Assembly: GCA_936914845.1 (NCBI GenBank)
Contig: CAKZGE010000001.1
Location: forward strand, 186,001-250,000
DNA length: 64,000 bases
Direction: 5' to 3'
DNA from: an uncultured Chloracidobacterium sp.
GTDB taxonomy: Bacteria > Acidobacteriota > Blastocatellia > Pyrinomonadales > Pyrinomonadaceae
Positions 35,723 through 44,410 of the stretch are shown in pieces. Position 1 is the stretch's first letter; each line of letters starts with the position of its first letter. The notes under the pieces are model-generated. The model was not told where the DNA came from. It saw only the letters and a list, made by a program, of their open reading frames with translations, and did not search any database. Made by a program: the position numbers and the translations under genes.

Positions 35723-37345
35723 TCAGGTAAGACTGTAACCGCATCGGCCGCAGAATTTTATATGCGACGGATAAGTTCCGTTGCACCTTCGACAGACTCG
35801 CTGAGCCTGTTGGGCGAGCTGGTTAGTTTGAAAGGGTGAAGCAAATTGGACGGGCTGGGCCGCGGCAGCATTTTGCCGGGGAATGATGCTGAACCCGCAA
35901 CGGCCGCAAAATTTGGAATTTGACGGCAGCATATTGGAGCACCGCGGACACGCTACGGCGTTCGGCATTTCACCCGGGCTGATCAAAATGAACGACCGGT
36001 TGCCGCATCGGCCGCAAAATTTGACTCCTTCGGCAAATCGAGAGTGGCAGTTCGAACAAGCGACGATCCCGGGCATAATACTCGAATCTGCAGAGCTACC
36101 GCTGCCCTGCGAAGGCGATGGCTGGCTGGCTCCCTCGCTCGCGATGGTGCGCAATTGAGCCTGGATCACCTGTTCATTGCCGCCTTCGCGGATCTCGATC
36201 ACTCGCTCGTCGTCCTTTTCGCCGGGCTTCGCTACGCGGAGTATGTGCTGCCCAGCGGGGACGTCGCTTAGAACTACGCGGCCCGAACTGCCGATGCTTC
36301 CCTGTCGCTCGTCGTCAATATAGACCTCAGCATTGACCGGCCCCATGATCACAAGTCGAGAAGTTCCGGCTCGCCGGCTTTCATCCACGTCTTCTGCCGC
36401 CGATTCAAGCTCCGTGATCCACTCATTCACCGAGGCTGGCCGTTTCGACGGCTCTATTTCCAACGAACGCATGATAACCCTTTCAACATCCGAGGGAATA
36501 TCGCTTCTGATGGAGGAAAGCGGCGGAGCGGCATGCATGATCTTCTGCATCACCAGCTGCATCATATCTCCGGCAAATGGTGTTTTACCGCCGAGCATCA
36601 GGTATGCAATAGTTCCCAAAGCATAAAGGTCCGTTCTGGCATCAACGCCCATTTCGGGCTGCATCTGCTCCGGAGACATGAATTCGGGCGTTCCGATGAT
36701 GCCGCGGGAAGAAGGAGTTGCGTTCGAACTGGTATCCGTAACGGTTTGATTGATGATCTTCGCCAAGCCGAAATCGCCGACCTTGATAAAACCGTCGCCT
36801 TTTCCGCGCTGCAATAAAAATATGTTCGCCGGCTTCAGGTCGCGGTGCAGAATACCGATCTCGTGCGCGGCATCAACTCCGTCGGCTATCTGACGAAGTA
36901 AAGAAACCGCCCGTTTTACCGGTAAAGTTCCTTCGCGTCGAAGCAATCGGTGCAAAGTCTCGCCTTCGACATATTCCATCACGAGATAGAAAACGCCTTC
37001 ATCAGTTTCGCCGAAATCGGTGACGCTGACTGTATTCGGATGCTGAATCGACGCCGCTGCCTGGGCTTCGCGCTCAAAACGGGTGATCGCCTCGCCTTCC
37101 TGGAGGTCGTCGCTGTTCAAAATGTCTTGCCGGACGGTCTTTACCGCCACGCGACGTGTTTCAAACTTTTTATCTCGAGCTAGGTAAACCTGCCCCATTG
37201 CGCCACGCCCCAATCGCCGCTCAAGAAGGTATCGGCCAGCCAAAAGCTGTCCGCCCGGCAACGATAAACGTGTCGGCGAATCATCGCTCGGACATTTATC
37301 TACCGCGTCCGGATAGCACAGCTCGCATTTTGGGCATTCTTTCAT
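35723..37345 (-). CDS. Ser/Thr kinase with PEGA domain and multiple zinc ribbons
   Basis: The 540-residue protein has an N-terminal Cys-rich start (MKECPKCELCYPDAVDKC), a full kinase domain at 35-315 (LGRGAMGQVYLARD, Lys69, HRD 167-169, DFG 191-193), a PEGA domain at about 330-395 (AEVYIDDERQG, LSDVPAGQHILRV), and three C-terminal zinc ribbons (CSNC..FCGRCG, CPRC..FCGRCG, CRRC..FCGRCG). No membrane helix is seen, which is odd because PEGA domains are usually surface-exposed. It heads the cluster that ends with the FHA kinase. The zinc ribbons probably bind partner proteins or nucleic acid. Confidence 0.92.
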   Translation of the reverse strand: MKECPKCELCYPDAVDKCPSDDSPTRLSLPGGQLLAGRYLLERRLGRGAMGQVYLARDKKFETRRVAVKTVRQDILNSDDLQEGEAITRFEREAQAAASIQHPNTVSVTDFGETDEGVFYLVMEYVEGETLHRLLRREGTLPVKRAVSLLRQIADGVDAAHEIGILHRDLKPANIFLLQRGKGDGFIKVGDFGLAKIINQTVTDTSSNATPSSRGIIGTPEFMSPEQMQPEMGVDARTDLYALGTIAYLMLGGKTPFAGDMMQLVMQKIMHAAPPLSSIRSDIPSDVERVIMRSLEIEPSKRPASVNEWITELESAAEDVDESRRAGTSRLVIMGPVNAEVYIDDERQGSIGSSGRVVLSDVPAGQHILRVAKPGEKDDERVIEIREGGNEQVIQAQLRTIASEGASQPSPSQGSGSSADSSIMPGIVACSNCHSRFAEGVKFCGRCGNRSFILISPGEMPNAVACPRCSNMLPSNSKFCGRCGFSIIPRQNAAAAQPVQFASPFQTNQLAQQAQRVCRRCNGTYPSHIKFCGRCGYSLT

Positions 37346-37485
37346 TCGATATCTATTTTCCCCGAAATCAATGCTTTATCCAAATACGGAACGAACGACG
37401 GCCCCAATTTTTGCACGCTGCGTCATTTTTTATCCGTAATTCTTAAGTTGCTTGTTATGAACAACATAGGTTATGCAACCGGCAG

Positions 37486-37515
37486 TTGCATATTCTGAAT
37501 GGTCGTTGTTATAAT
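37486..37515 (+). promoter_or_regulatory. Promoter of tRNA-Lys
   Basis: TTGCAT at 37486-37491 and a perfect TATAAT at 37510-37515 lie 18 bases apart, and the tRNA begins 9 bases after the -10. This is the spacing expected for a tRNA gene. Confidence 0.65.
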
Positions 37516-37524
37516 TTCCGTTGC

Positions 37525-37600
37525 GGGTCGATAGCTCAGTCGGTAGAGCAGCGGACTCTTAATCCGCGGGTCGCAGGTTCGATCCCTGCTCGGCCTACCA
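37525..37600 (+). tRNA. tRNA-Lys (anticodon CTT)
   Basis: A full cloverleaf of 76 bases with encoded CCA. The acceptor arms GGGTCGA and TCGGCCT pair with two G-U wobbles. The D arm is AGCTCAGTCGGTAGAGC, the anticodon stem-loop is GCGGA-CTCTTAA-TCCGC with anticodon CTT, and the T arm contains GGTTCGATCC. It reads AAG codons. It stands between two minus-strand genes as a single plus-strand gene; no integrase or attachment-site repeat was seen at its 3' end. Confidence 0.97.
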
Positions 37601-37637
37601 CGCAACTAACATTCCTTTTACTGAAGATATTCAGGCA

Positions 37638-39221
37638 TTAATCAACTTTATCGCGCCATTTGAGGACCTCTTCACGGAGCAGCGGATTTTGCTGAAAACT
37701 CGCCGTTTGTCCTTGGGCAGCCGTTGCCCGCTGGATGTGCCAATAGCTCAGTCCGAGACTTCCGATAGCCCGCAAATAACGGCTTCGCGGACGAAATTTT
37801 CCTGAAAACAAACCATTCAACAGCCAACCTGAGCTTTTGAACGCTGATGTCGCGATCTTAGCATGCGGCTCCGGGATCAAGCCTCGAGCGACATCGATCG
37901 CCAACATCTCTTTTAGGATCTTGTTCTGTCGATGCATGATGTAAAACGAAAAACCCACGAACAGAAGAAAGAATGGTATCTCCAAAATAAGATAACCCAG
38001 CAGAAACGACGAAAAACCACCGATCAGGGCCATCCCGTTCCATATCGCATGCAAGGCGACCGCCGCACAATAGCCAACGACCGGCATCGCAAACCGAACA
38101 AATTTGTTATGCGATTCGCGAGCTATCCCGCAGCCGATACCTGTCATAGCCGTAAAGGTTACATGGGCAAATGGTGAAAGCACACCTCGCATAAAAAATA
38201 TCAGAACCATCGCTCCGATGTTGAGGCTGCTGACCGCTCGGCCATAATAAAGAACATTCTCTACCGTCGCAAAACCAAGGGCGATCACCCCGGCGAAAAC
38301 AATGCCGTCCAGAATGTCATCGAAATATTTACGAAAAAACAGAAGCAATATCAATAACCCGACGCCTTTTGACGCTTCTTCGAATACGGGTGCCGAAATA
38401 ACGCCACTTACCGCGCTCGCGATCCCGGGGTCGTTCGTCAAGGCAAATGCTAAAATGCCGACTGTCGTATTTATCACGAAAGACGCTATCACCGCTACAA
38501 GTGCTCCCCAGGCAAAGGCCAGTGCCAGAAGCCATAATGGTTCCGGATCATACCGATCCAGCCATATCAGCGGAAGAATATAAAAGACTGCCGGAATGAA
38601 TGCGATAAAACTGGCTATAAATGCGAAAATAATGCCCTCGATCCCTAACGGCCCAGATTGCGAAAGTGACGACGAGATCAAAAGGATCACCACCAGCGAC
38701 AGAAACACGATGCCCATGATGGTAATGGCGGCGATGATGTACTTCTTGCTTTGCCCGGAAGATTCAACAACAGGCGGATATAATGTCGGAACACTACCCA
38801 GCCCGATGCTAGCCATCGAATTCTGAAGATTCTCCGGCTCTTTGCGTGCCAGCGAATTGAACTGGTCTATTTGCACATCGCGAAAATTGTCTGCCGTCGC
38901 CGGAACGCCCTGTTGGGACGAGATCGAAACCGAAGCCGTAGTGCCGTTTTTCCCGAATTGGATCACGTCGCCATTTTTTAAAAGCGATCGTTGAATTCTT
39001 TCACCGTTAACGAAAGTCCCGTTGGTACTGTTGTTGTCCGTTATAAAATAACCTTCGGGTGTCGCTTCGATGAACGCATGCTGTTTCGAAGCTATCCGTT
39101 CAGAAACGGGATCAAAACGAACACTGCATGTCTCGCCGCGGCCGATCGTCAAAAATCCTGTCTCAAGCTCGAACGACGATCCGTTCAAGGAGCCTCCATT
39201 GATCGTCAAGGTCAATTTCAT
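37638..39221 (-). CDS. FHA domain fused to PrsW-type intramembrane protease
   Basis: Residues 1-105 form an FHA domain (TIGRGETCSVRFDP, ASKQHAF, NNSTNGTFVNGERI). After a linker and a first helix, residues 195-450 form a polytopic PrsW-family protease with the sites E281-E-x2-K285, E321-N322 in FATVENVLYY, H353 and H391 in HAIWNG. PrsW proteases cleave anti-sigma factors in the membrane (as RsiW in Bacillus). A C-terminal cytoplasmic part of about 85 residues has no known domain. The fused FHA suggests that proteolysis responds to Thr phosphorylation. It lies next to the kinase cluster. Confidence 0.88.
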   Translation of the reverse strand: MKLTLTINGGSLNGSSFELETGFLTIGRGETCSVRFDPVSERIASKQHAFIEATPEGYFITDNNSTNGTFVNGERIQRSLLKNGDVIQFGKNGTTASVSISSQQGVPATADNFRDVQIDQFNSLARKEPENLQNSMASIGLGSVPTLYPPVVESSGQSKKYIIAAITIMGIVFLSLVVILLISSSLSQSGPLGIEGIIFAFIASFIAFIPAVFYILPLIWLDRYDPEPLWLLALAFAWGALVAVIASFVINTTVGILAFALTNDPGIASAVSGVISAPVFEEASKGVGLLILLLFFRKYFDDILDGIVFAGVIALGFATVENVLYYGRAVSSLNIGAMVLIFFMRGVLSPFAHVTFTAMTGIGCGIARESHNKFVRFAMPVVGYCAAVALHAIWNGMALIGGFSSFLLGYLILEIPFFLLFVGFSFYIMHRQNKILKEMLAIDVARGLIPEPHAKIATSAFKSSGWLLNGLFSGKFRPRSRYLRAIGSLGLSYWHIQRATAAQGQTASFQQNPLLREEVLKWRDKVD

Positions 39222-39240
39222 AATTCAACTCAAGTTTTAA

Positions 39241-39277
39241 GAAAAGACCCGATGCCAATTAAATATTTGACACCGGG
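39241..39277 (-). terminator. Intrinsic terminator of the LVIVD/FG-GAP gene
   Basis: On the minus strand CCCGGTGTC pairs with GGCATCGGG, allowing two G-U pairs, and is followed by TCTTTTC. It lies 37 bases after the stop at 39315. Confidence 0.65.
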
Positions 39278-39314
39278 CCGACCAAACCTACTCGAAAAAG
39301 CTAAGTCAATTTCA

Positions 39315-41408
39315 TCAACGCGGTTGGGCCGCGGCCGGAACCGGTACATCGCCTGCCGCTCCGAATTGGCGTACAACAAAACCGCCGTCTGAGCTATTAA
39401 CATGGAACCAATTTTGATTCGATGCTCGATAGACCGCTATATCGGCCTTACCATCACCGTCGTAATCCGCCGGAATGGGTGTATCGCCGCTTTCCCCGAA
39501 ACCGCGAGCGGTCGTTGAAAGATCGGCCGAATTGCGAACATACCAGGTTCCCGTCGTTGGACGATATATCGCATAATCTACGCGTTTATCGCCGGTAAAA
39601 TCACCGATCAGAGGCTTATCTCCATTCTGTCCCCATTGAACGGTGTAATAGATGTTGGAAGAACTTTGGAGAACATACCATGTTCCATTAGAGGGACGCC
39701 AGACCGCAAGGTCGGCTTTGCCGTCACCATCGAAATCACCGGGTGTCACAATATCGCCTGCCGTGCCCCATATGCGGGTACGGAAACCCATCAAAGACTG
39801 CTGCAAATACCACGTATTGTTCGACGGCCGATAAACAGCGAGGTCTGTTCTGCCGTCCGCGTCATAATCGGCGGCTACCGGAACGTCGCCATTTATACCG
39901 AATTCCTTTGAATAGAATCCTTCGGTGCTGCCGTATATATACCATCGTCCGTTCGAAGGCCGCCAAACCCCGCGATCGCTTTTGCCATCGCCATCGAAAT
40001 CGCCCGATATCGTAACGTCACCCGGTTCGCCCCACACAACTTGGTGCAGATCAGATCCGCTGCTCGATTCGGTCGTCCACAAGCCGCTTGCCGGCGAGTA
40101 AACAGAAAGATCGCTTCGGCGATCGCCGTCAAAGTCCGCAATTTTATTACGGGCGATCGAGTTGGCCTCCGTGACATCAACGATGAACAACCCATTAGCG
40201 AGATCGCCGATCAAAACCTTGTCTTCACCCAGGAAAGGAAATACAGCCCAATTGCCATCGTACCCCGAAATAAAGGTTTCACGTGCCAGGTTTCGACCGC
40301 AAACCATTTCGGAAGGATCTTGTTTGGAAAGTTCCTGCCGCTGTTCTTCGGTAAAAGCATTGCCGAAGGTGTCGTACTGCCCTATGCGTTTCGGCGTATT
40401 GGGCGTAGTAATATCAAAGACCTGCGTTCCTGCCTGATACCACGAAACGTATAATTTGTCGCCCATTACCACAGGATTGTGCGGCGTGACCGCGTTCAAC
40501 TGCAGCTCAGCCATTGAGATACTGCGGATAAGGAACGGAGCCGCCGGATTGGAAACATCATAGACCCGGATATCTCCCGGATTAGTTACTGCACTATTGC
40601 TTATCTCGCGAGCACTGTAAAGATAATTTCCGTCCTCGCTGGTCCAGGTGCTGTGATTTGAACTTAGACCGACATTGACCGCCCCCAAAAACGAAGGAGC
40701 TTGGGCGGCCAAATTATCGATGTTAAATATCTCCACTCTCGGATTGCTAAAAAAAGCAGAAAGATAAAGACGGTTCCCGCGAATATGCATCGCATGGATC
40801 CAACCGCCGTTTGTCGCCGAAAACGTGTGTTTCAAGACCGGCGCGGTCGGATTGGTGATGTCTAAGATCCGCATGCTTGTTGTGCCGGTGCTGTTTGAAT
40901 TTTCAAGCAGGTAGCGGGACGCCCCTTGGTCAAAGACCATCATTTCGTGAATGTTCGAAAAACCGCCATTTGAAGTATTCACCTTGCCTAAAAGTACCGG
41001 ACTATAAGGGTTTGAAAGATCGACAATATGGATGCCGTCACCACCCGTTCCCGCACTTGGACTCGTTCCGCCGCTGCCAAAATAACCTCTATTGCCGATA
41101 ACGATAGCTTCCAGAAAAGATTGGTTCGGCATCGGGTTATAATGAGACGCCAATTTTGGATCGTCCGGGTCGGAGATATCAAAAATGAAAGCCCCTTTAC
41201 AGCCATATGTTCCCATCACGGCGATGTTGCCGTCGCCGTAGATATCCGCAAACTTAAGCGTTTGGTTAGAAGCCGTGCATGTCGGATTGATGTTGGAACG
41301 CAGACGAACTGCTTGTGCCGAAGAACTTTCCACGACCAGCAGAATAGCGGCGGCGGCCGCAATGATCGTTATGCATCCTTGCAGCAAGCGAAATTGTTTT
41401 AAAAACAT
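39315..41408 (-). CDS. Exported LVIVD and FG-GAP repeat protein
   Basis: From ATG 41408 (697 residues; GGAG upstream) the protein has a signal peptide (ITIIAAAAAILLVVESSSAQA). The first 400 residues contain LVIVD-type propeller repeats (FIFDISDPDDPKL, HIVDLSNPYSPVLLG, RILDITNPTAPVL, RVYDVSNPAAPFL). The last 270 residues are six repeats of 44-45 residues with DFDGDGKADLAVWRPSNGTW-like calcium loops. Both parts are probably beta-propellers for binding at the surface or outside the cell. A longer start at 41516 is unlikely, as it would lie before the signal peptide. Ligand unknown. Confidence 0.87.
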   Translation of the reverse strand: MFLKQFRLLQGCITIIAAAAAILLVVESSSAQAVRLRSNINPTCTASNQTLKFADIYGDGNIAVMGTYGCKGAFIFDISDPDDPKLASHYNPMPNQSFLEAIVIGNRGYFGSGGTSPSAGTGGDGIHIVDLSNPYSPVLLGKVNTSNGGFSNIHEMMVFDQGASRYLLENSNSTGTTSMRILDITNPTAPVLKHTFSATNGGWIHAMHIRGNRLYLSAFFSNPRVEIFNIDNLAAQAPSFLGAVNVGLSSNHSTWTSEDGNYLYSAREISNSAVTNPGDIRVYDVSNPAAPFLIRSISMAELQLNAVTPHNPVVMGDKLYVSWYQAGTQVFDITTPNTPKRIGQYDTFGNAFTEEQRQELSKQDPSEMVCGRNLARETFISGYDGNWAVFPFLGEDKVLIGDLANGLFIVDVTEANSIARNKIADFDGDRRSDLSVYSPASGLWTTESSSGSDLHQVVWGEPGDVTISGDFDGDGKSDRGVWRPSNGRWYIYGSTEGFYSKEFGINGDVPVAADYDADGRTDLAVYRPSNNTWYLQQSLMGFRTRIWGTAGDIVTPGDFDGDGKADLAVWRPSNGTWYVLQSSSNIYYTVQWGQNGDKPLIGDFTGDKRVDYAIYRPTTGTWYVRNSADLSTTARGFGESGDTPIPADYDGDGKADIAVYRASNQNWFHVNSSDGGFVVRQFGAAGDVPVPAAAQPR

Positions 41409-41519
41409 CCTAAATATCTCCGAAAAGGAATTTATCTGGCCGATCAACGGACCAATTAAAACAGAAATATGCGATCCCCGGTCGTTGTCCGGAAGATCTA
41501 CGTTAAGTTTCAGCAATGC

Positions 41520-42173
41520 TTACGATGCGGCCTGCTGTGAAGCCTCTCGCATCATCAGATCGAACGTCCCCGGGCCCACTTTACGAAACCGGCGATTACG
41601 GTTAAGCGAGACCGCTATGGAAATAGTAGGGTTATTTCCTTTGAATTCCATACCGCCTTCCACAAGCAAATGATAAAGCTCGTTAACGTGCAGGGCGGAT
41701 CCGGCTTCCCTCAGCAAGAGTGTGCAGGCTTGTGTAATGGTCCTGTCGGCAAATCGGCTGCTGAGAGGTTCGATGGTGCCTTGATCGCGCAGACTTCCGC
41801 GTCGCTGATGGCTAAGGTACGCAACGCCTGTTGGCTGGCCGTAGCTATGCGTTGCCGTGGGTTTGACAGGAGCCGCGTCGTAATCGTCGGAAAAGCCGCG
41901 CATCGGTATAGCTCGCTTATTTTCGGAGGGTCTCGCCGGAATATCGTCTTCGATCACCATAGATTTCGAACGACTGCTGGAACGCATTGTTGCCAACAGG
42001 CTATCGATCGCGTTTTCCGTTTGACGAGCACTCTTCTCTAAAGCACCGATCTCCTCACGGAGCAATTCAACCTCGTTCTGAGCTTCATGCAGACGAGATT
42101 CGAGCCTGGTCTGGGCATTACGTGTCTGCCGCAAACTTTGCTCGAGGGTCGCAATGAGATTATGATCCAGCAT
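41520..42173 (-). CDS. Coiled-coil protein with C-terminal HARE-like winged helix
   Basis: The 217-residue protein begins with a coiled coil (residues 3-65: LEQSLRQTRNAQTRLESRL, EAQNEVELLREEIGALEKS), followed by a disordered linker, then TITQACTLLLREAGSALHVNELYHLLVEGG and GNNPTISIAVSLNRNRRFRKVGPGTFDLM. The second part fits HARE/HB1-type winged-helix domains, which couple chromatin or RNA polymerase-like factors to DNA in eukaryotes and restriction systems in bacteria. No enzyme domain is attached here. It may be a DNA-binding regulator. The link to neighbours is unclear. Confidence 0.72.
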   Translation of the reverse strand: MLDHNLIATLEQSLRQTRNAQTRLESRLHEAQNEVELLREEIGALEKSARQTENAIDSLLATMRSSSRSKSMVIEDDIPARPSENKRAIPMRGFSDDYDAAPVKPTATHSYGQPTGVAYLSHQRRGSLRDQGTIEPLSSRFADRTITQACTLLLREAGSALHVNELYHLLVEGGMEFKGNNPTISIAVSLNRNRRFRKVGPGTFDLMMREASQQAAS

Positions 42174-42214
42174 TTAGATAGTCAAATGAACGTAAATAGA
42201 TAAATCAAGAGACG

Positions 42215-43234
42215 CTAATTTTTTCTATTCAAGACGAATTTCGGAAGTTCTTCCAATGCAACACGATACTCGCTTTCGGGCAAAACATCAAGATAATTTC
42301 GCGACTCCAGCGCAAATTCATTCGCCGTATGCCTTACTTTTTCAACCACATCATGCTTTTTTATTGCCCTCTCGATCTCATCAAGATTGCTCGGCAGATA
42401 TTCCTTTGCTTTGACTATCCGGTCGAACAGACCCACGATCGACGGCTCCGATTCGGTAAGGATGATCAGCGGTAAAGTAAGTTTTCCTTCCAAAAGATCG
42501 GCACCGGCCGCTTTACCCAGTGTGTTTTGGTCAGAGGTGACATCAAGCAGGTCATCTGCCAATTGAAACGCAATGCCAAGAGCCATTCCATAACCCCGCA
42601 TCGCCAACCGGATATCTTCTGAAGCTTTTGCAAGCAACGCACCGATCTCGCAACAGCCGGATATTAAATAAGCCGTCTTCCGCCGCAAAATGTCAAAATA
42701 CGACGCTCTGGAAATGTTCAGGTCGCCGATCTTAGTCAATTGTATCAATTCGCCCTCGGTCATCTTGCGGGTCAGTCGCGTTAAGATATCGAGGATCGGC
42801 AATGAGCGTTCCTGAAGTGAGTTTTCAAAGGCCGACATGTATAGCCAGTCGCCCATTAGAACCGCCGTTTGATTACCGAATTCGGCATTGACCGAAGCTC
42901 TGCCGCGGCGAAACTCGGCATTGTCGATAATGTCGTCATGAACGAGCGTTGCTGTATGAAGCATTTCCATTACCGTCGCCAAACGAATGACGCTTTCATC
43001 TCCGCCACGGCCGCCGCAAGACCGATTTGCCAGTATCAGCAACGCCGGACGCAACCGCTTACCGCCAGAATCTCTCAGATATTTACCGAGATAGTCAATG
43101 ACCTGGATGTTCGAACAAGCCTGAGATGCAAATTCGGCCTCGACCAGCTTCATTTCGTCAGCTATCAGATCGAAGAACCTTTTTGCCGAAGACCGCGTTA
43201 CAATTTTATTTTTTATCGCCGCGATTCTCTGCAT
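42215..43234 (-). CDS. Polyprenyl diphosphate synthase (IspB-like)
   Basis: A trans-isoprenyl diphosphate synthase of 339 residues with both aspartate-rich motifs: LVHDDIIDNAEFRRG (FARM) and FQLADDLLDVTSD (SARM). GGKRLRPALLIL and GKLTLPLIIL are also typical. It extends allylic diphosphates to the long chain used for quinone side chains. The chain length cannot be read safely. The 5' end overlaps the gene upstream by 29 bases on the same strand, so the start at 43234 may be slightly shorter. Confidence 0.92.
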   Translation of the reverse strand: MQRIAAIKNKIVTRSSAKRFFDLIADEMKLVEAEFASQACSNIQVIDYLGKYLRDSGGKRLRPALLILANRSCGGRGGDESVIRLATVMEMLHTATLVHDDIIDNAEFRRGRASVNAEFGNQTAVLMGDWLYMSAFENSLQERSLPILDILTRLTRKMTEGELIQLTKIGDLNISRASYFDILRRKTAYLISGCCEIGALLAKASEDIRLAMRGYGMALGIAFQLADDLLDVTSDQNTLGKAAGADLLEGKLTLPLIILTESEPSIVGLFDRIVKAKEYLPSNLDEIERAIKKHDVVEKVRHTANEFALESRNYLDVLPESEYRVALEELPKFVLNRKN

Positions 43235-43808
43235 TTGCTTGTGGCTTATTCAAAGACCAAGTAACTTTTTCGACATAGCCGGGGTATTTGGTGACATCTG
43301 CCTTTATCGGGTTAAGCAGTCGTTTCCAATTTACATTGTTAACAGTAACCACTGTGTGAGCATCTTTAGTAGCATTGACCATAAAATAATTCATGCCATA
43401 GACCTTGGGGACATCCGGATCTTTTTGGCCGATAAATGCATCGATCGTCACCTTCCTACTGAAAGCCTCGACACTGACAAAATCCGGAGCAAAAAACCCG
43501 ACCATATCTGCCGCTTTCATTTTCTTATTCACCGGTGTGGCACTGACCATTACGACCTTTCCATCCAAGGTGAAAAATTCAACATGTTTCCATCCGCCTA
43601 AAGATCGATAGACCCAAGCATCGGAGGGAGGAAACTGAACCGTTTTATCAACCGGAGAAAACCCCTTTTTTATCTTCTTCGGCTTGCCGAACTTTGCATT
43701 TAATTCAGCGGTAGTTATCCCGAAAACTTCGGAAAAGCTCGACGGCCTCTGCGCCTCAACGACCGCAAATGAAAAAAATAATATTGATGCCAGAACTAAT
43801 ATCCGCAT
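43206..43808 (-). CDS. Exported hypothetical protein
   Basis: The 200-residue protein has a clear signal peptide (ILVLASILFFSFAVVEAQ), then a soluble domain containing WVYRSLGGWKHVEFFTLDGKVVMVSATPV and KVYGMNYFMVNATKDAHTVVTVNNVNWKRL. It looks alpha/beta and has no repeats or Cys pairs. I do not recognise a family. It is followed by the prenyl synthase with a 29-base overlap and lies 18 bases upstream of no gene on its own strand other than YajQ after ispB-like direction, so context gives no hint of role. Confidence 0.7.
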   Translation of the reverse strand: MRILVLASILFFSFAVVEAQRPSSFSEVFGITTAELNAKFGKPKKIKKGFSPVDKTVQFPPSDAWVYRSLGGWKHVEFFTLDGKVVMVSATPVNKKMKAADMVGFFAPDFVSVEAFSRKVTIDAFIGQKDPDVPKVYGMNYFMVNATKDAHTVVTVNNVNWKRLLNPIKADVTKYPGYVEKVTWSLNKPQANAENRGDKK

Positions 43809-43826
43809 AAATTTTCAGATGGTTTA

Positions 43827-44324
43827 TCAATTACTCCGATAGTTGTCGAATTGCATATCGATGCCAAAATCCTTTCCCTTAAGAGCAGTAATAACTTCCT
43901 GCAGCGTATCGCGATCTTTACCGGAAACTCGAACGGTCTCACCTTGAATAGATGCCTGAACCTTCAATTTCGCATCCTTAATGAATTTCACGACCTCTTT
44001 GGCCTTGTCGGTCGGAATTCCCTGTTGTATCTTGACAGCCTGACGCACCGTTCCGCCGGCCGCAGGTTCTACCTTTTGATAATCGAGGGCTTTCAAAGAA
44101 ACTCCCCGCTTTAAAAGCTTTCCTTGCAAAATATCGTTCATATTTCGGAGCTTCGTTTCGTCTTCCGCAGTCAATTCAAGCTCCTTGTCTTTGAGTTCAA
44201 CATTTGCCTTGCTGCCCTTAAAATCAAAACGCTGAGACACTTCCTTGGTGGTTTGATTGATCGCGTTGGTGATTTCGGCAAAATCCGTCTTTGAAACGAT
44301 ATCGAATGAATTTTCCTTAGCCAT
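43827..44324 (-). CDS. yajQ: YajQ-family nucleotide-binding protein
   Basis: The 165-residue protein matches YajQ (UPF0234): ENSFDIVSKTDFAEITNAIN, VSQRFDFKGSKANVELKD, KRGVSLKALDYQ, and the end KGKDFGIDMQFDNYR. The fold has two RNP-like halves. Homologues bind cyclic di-GMP in Xanthomonas and nucleotides in other bacteria; which applies here is unknown. Its length and ends are typical. Confidence 0.95.
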   Translation of the reverse strand: MAKENSFDIVSKTDFAEITNAINQTTKEVSQRFDFKGSKANVELKDKELELTAEDETKLRNMNDILQGKLLKRGVSLKALDYQKVEPAAGGTVRQAVKIQQGIPTDKAKEVVKFIKDAKLKVQASIQGETVRVSGKDRDTLQEVITALKGKDFGIDMQFDNYRSN

Positions 44325-44410
44325 AGCTTATATTTTACACCGGAATCGATGCTATGCGGTATTTCGATCTTTAATTTTTTTAACTATCCAGGATGTTTTC
44401 AGGCCGAGGA

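Noticed and set aside
37525..37600. tRNA-Lys as a possible integration site
   Set aside because: I saw no integrase, no repeat of the tRNA 3' end and no change of gene style on either side.
39315..40130. DNA repeats in the 3' part of the FG-GAP gene as a possible mobile or CRISPR-like array
   Set aside because: They are degenerate and in frame, explained by six protein repeats of 44-45 residues.
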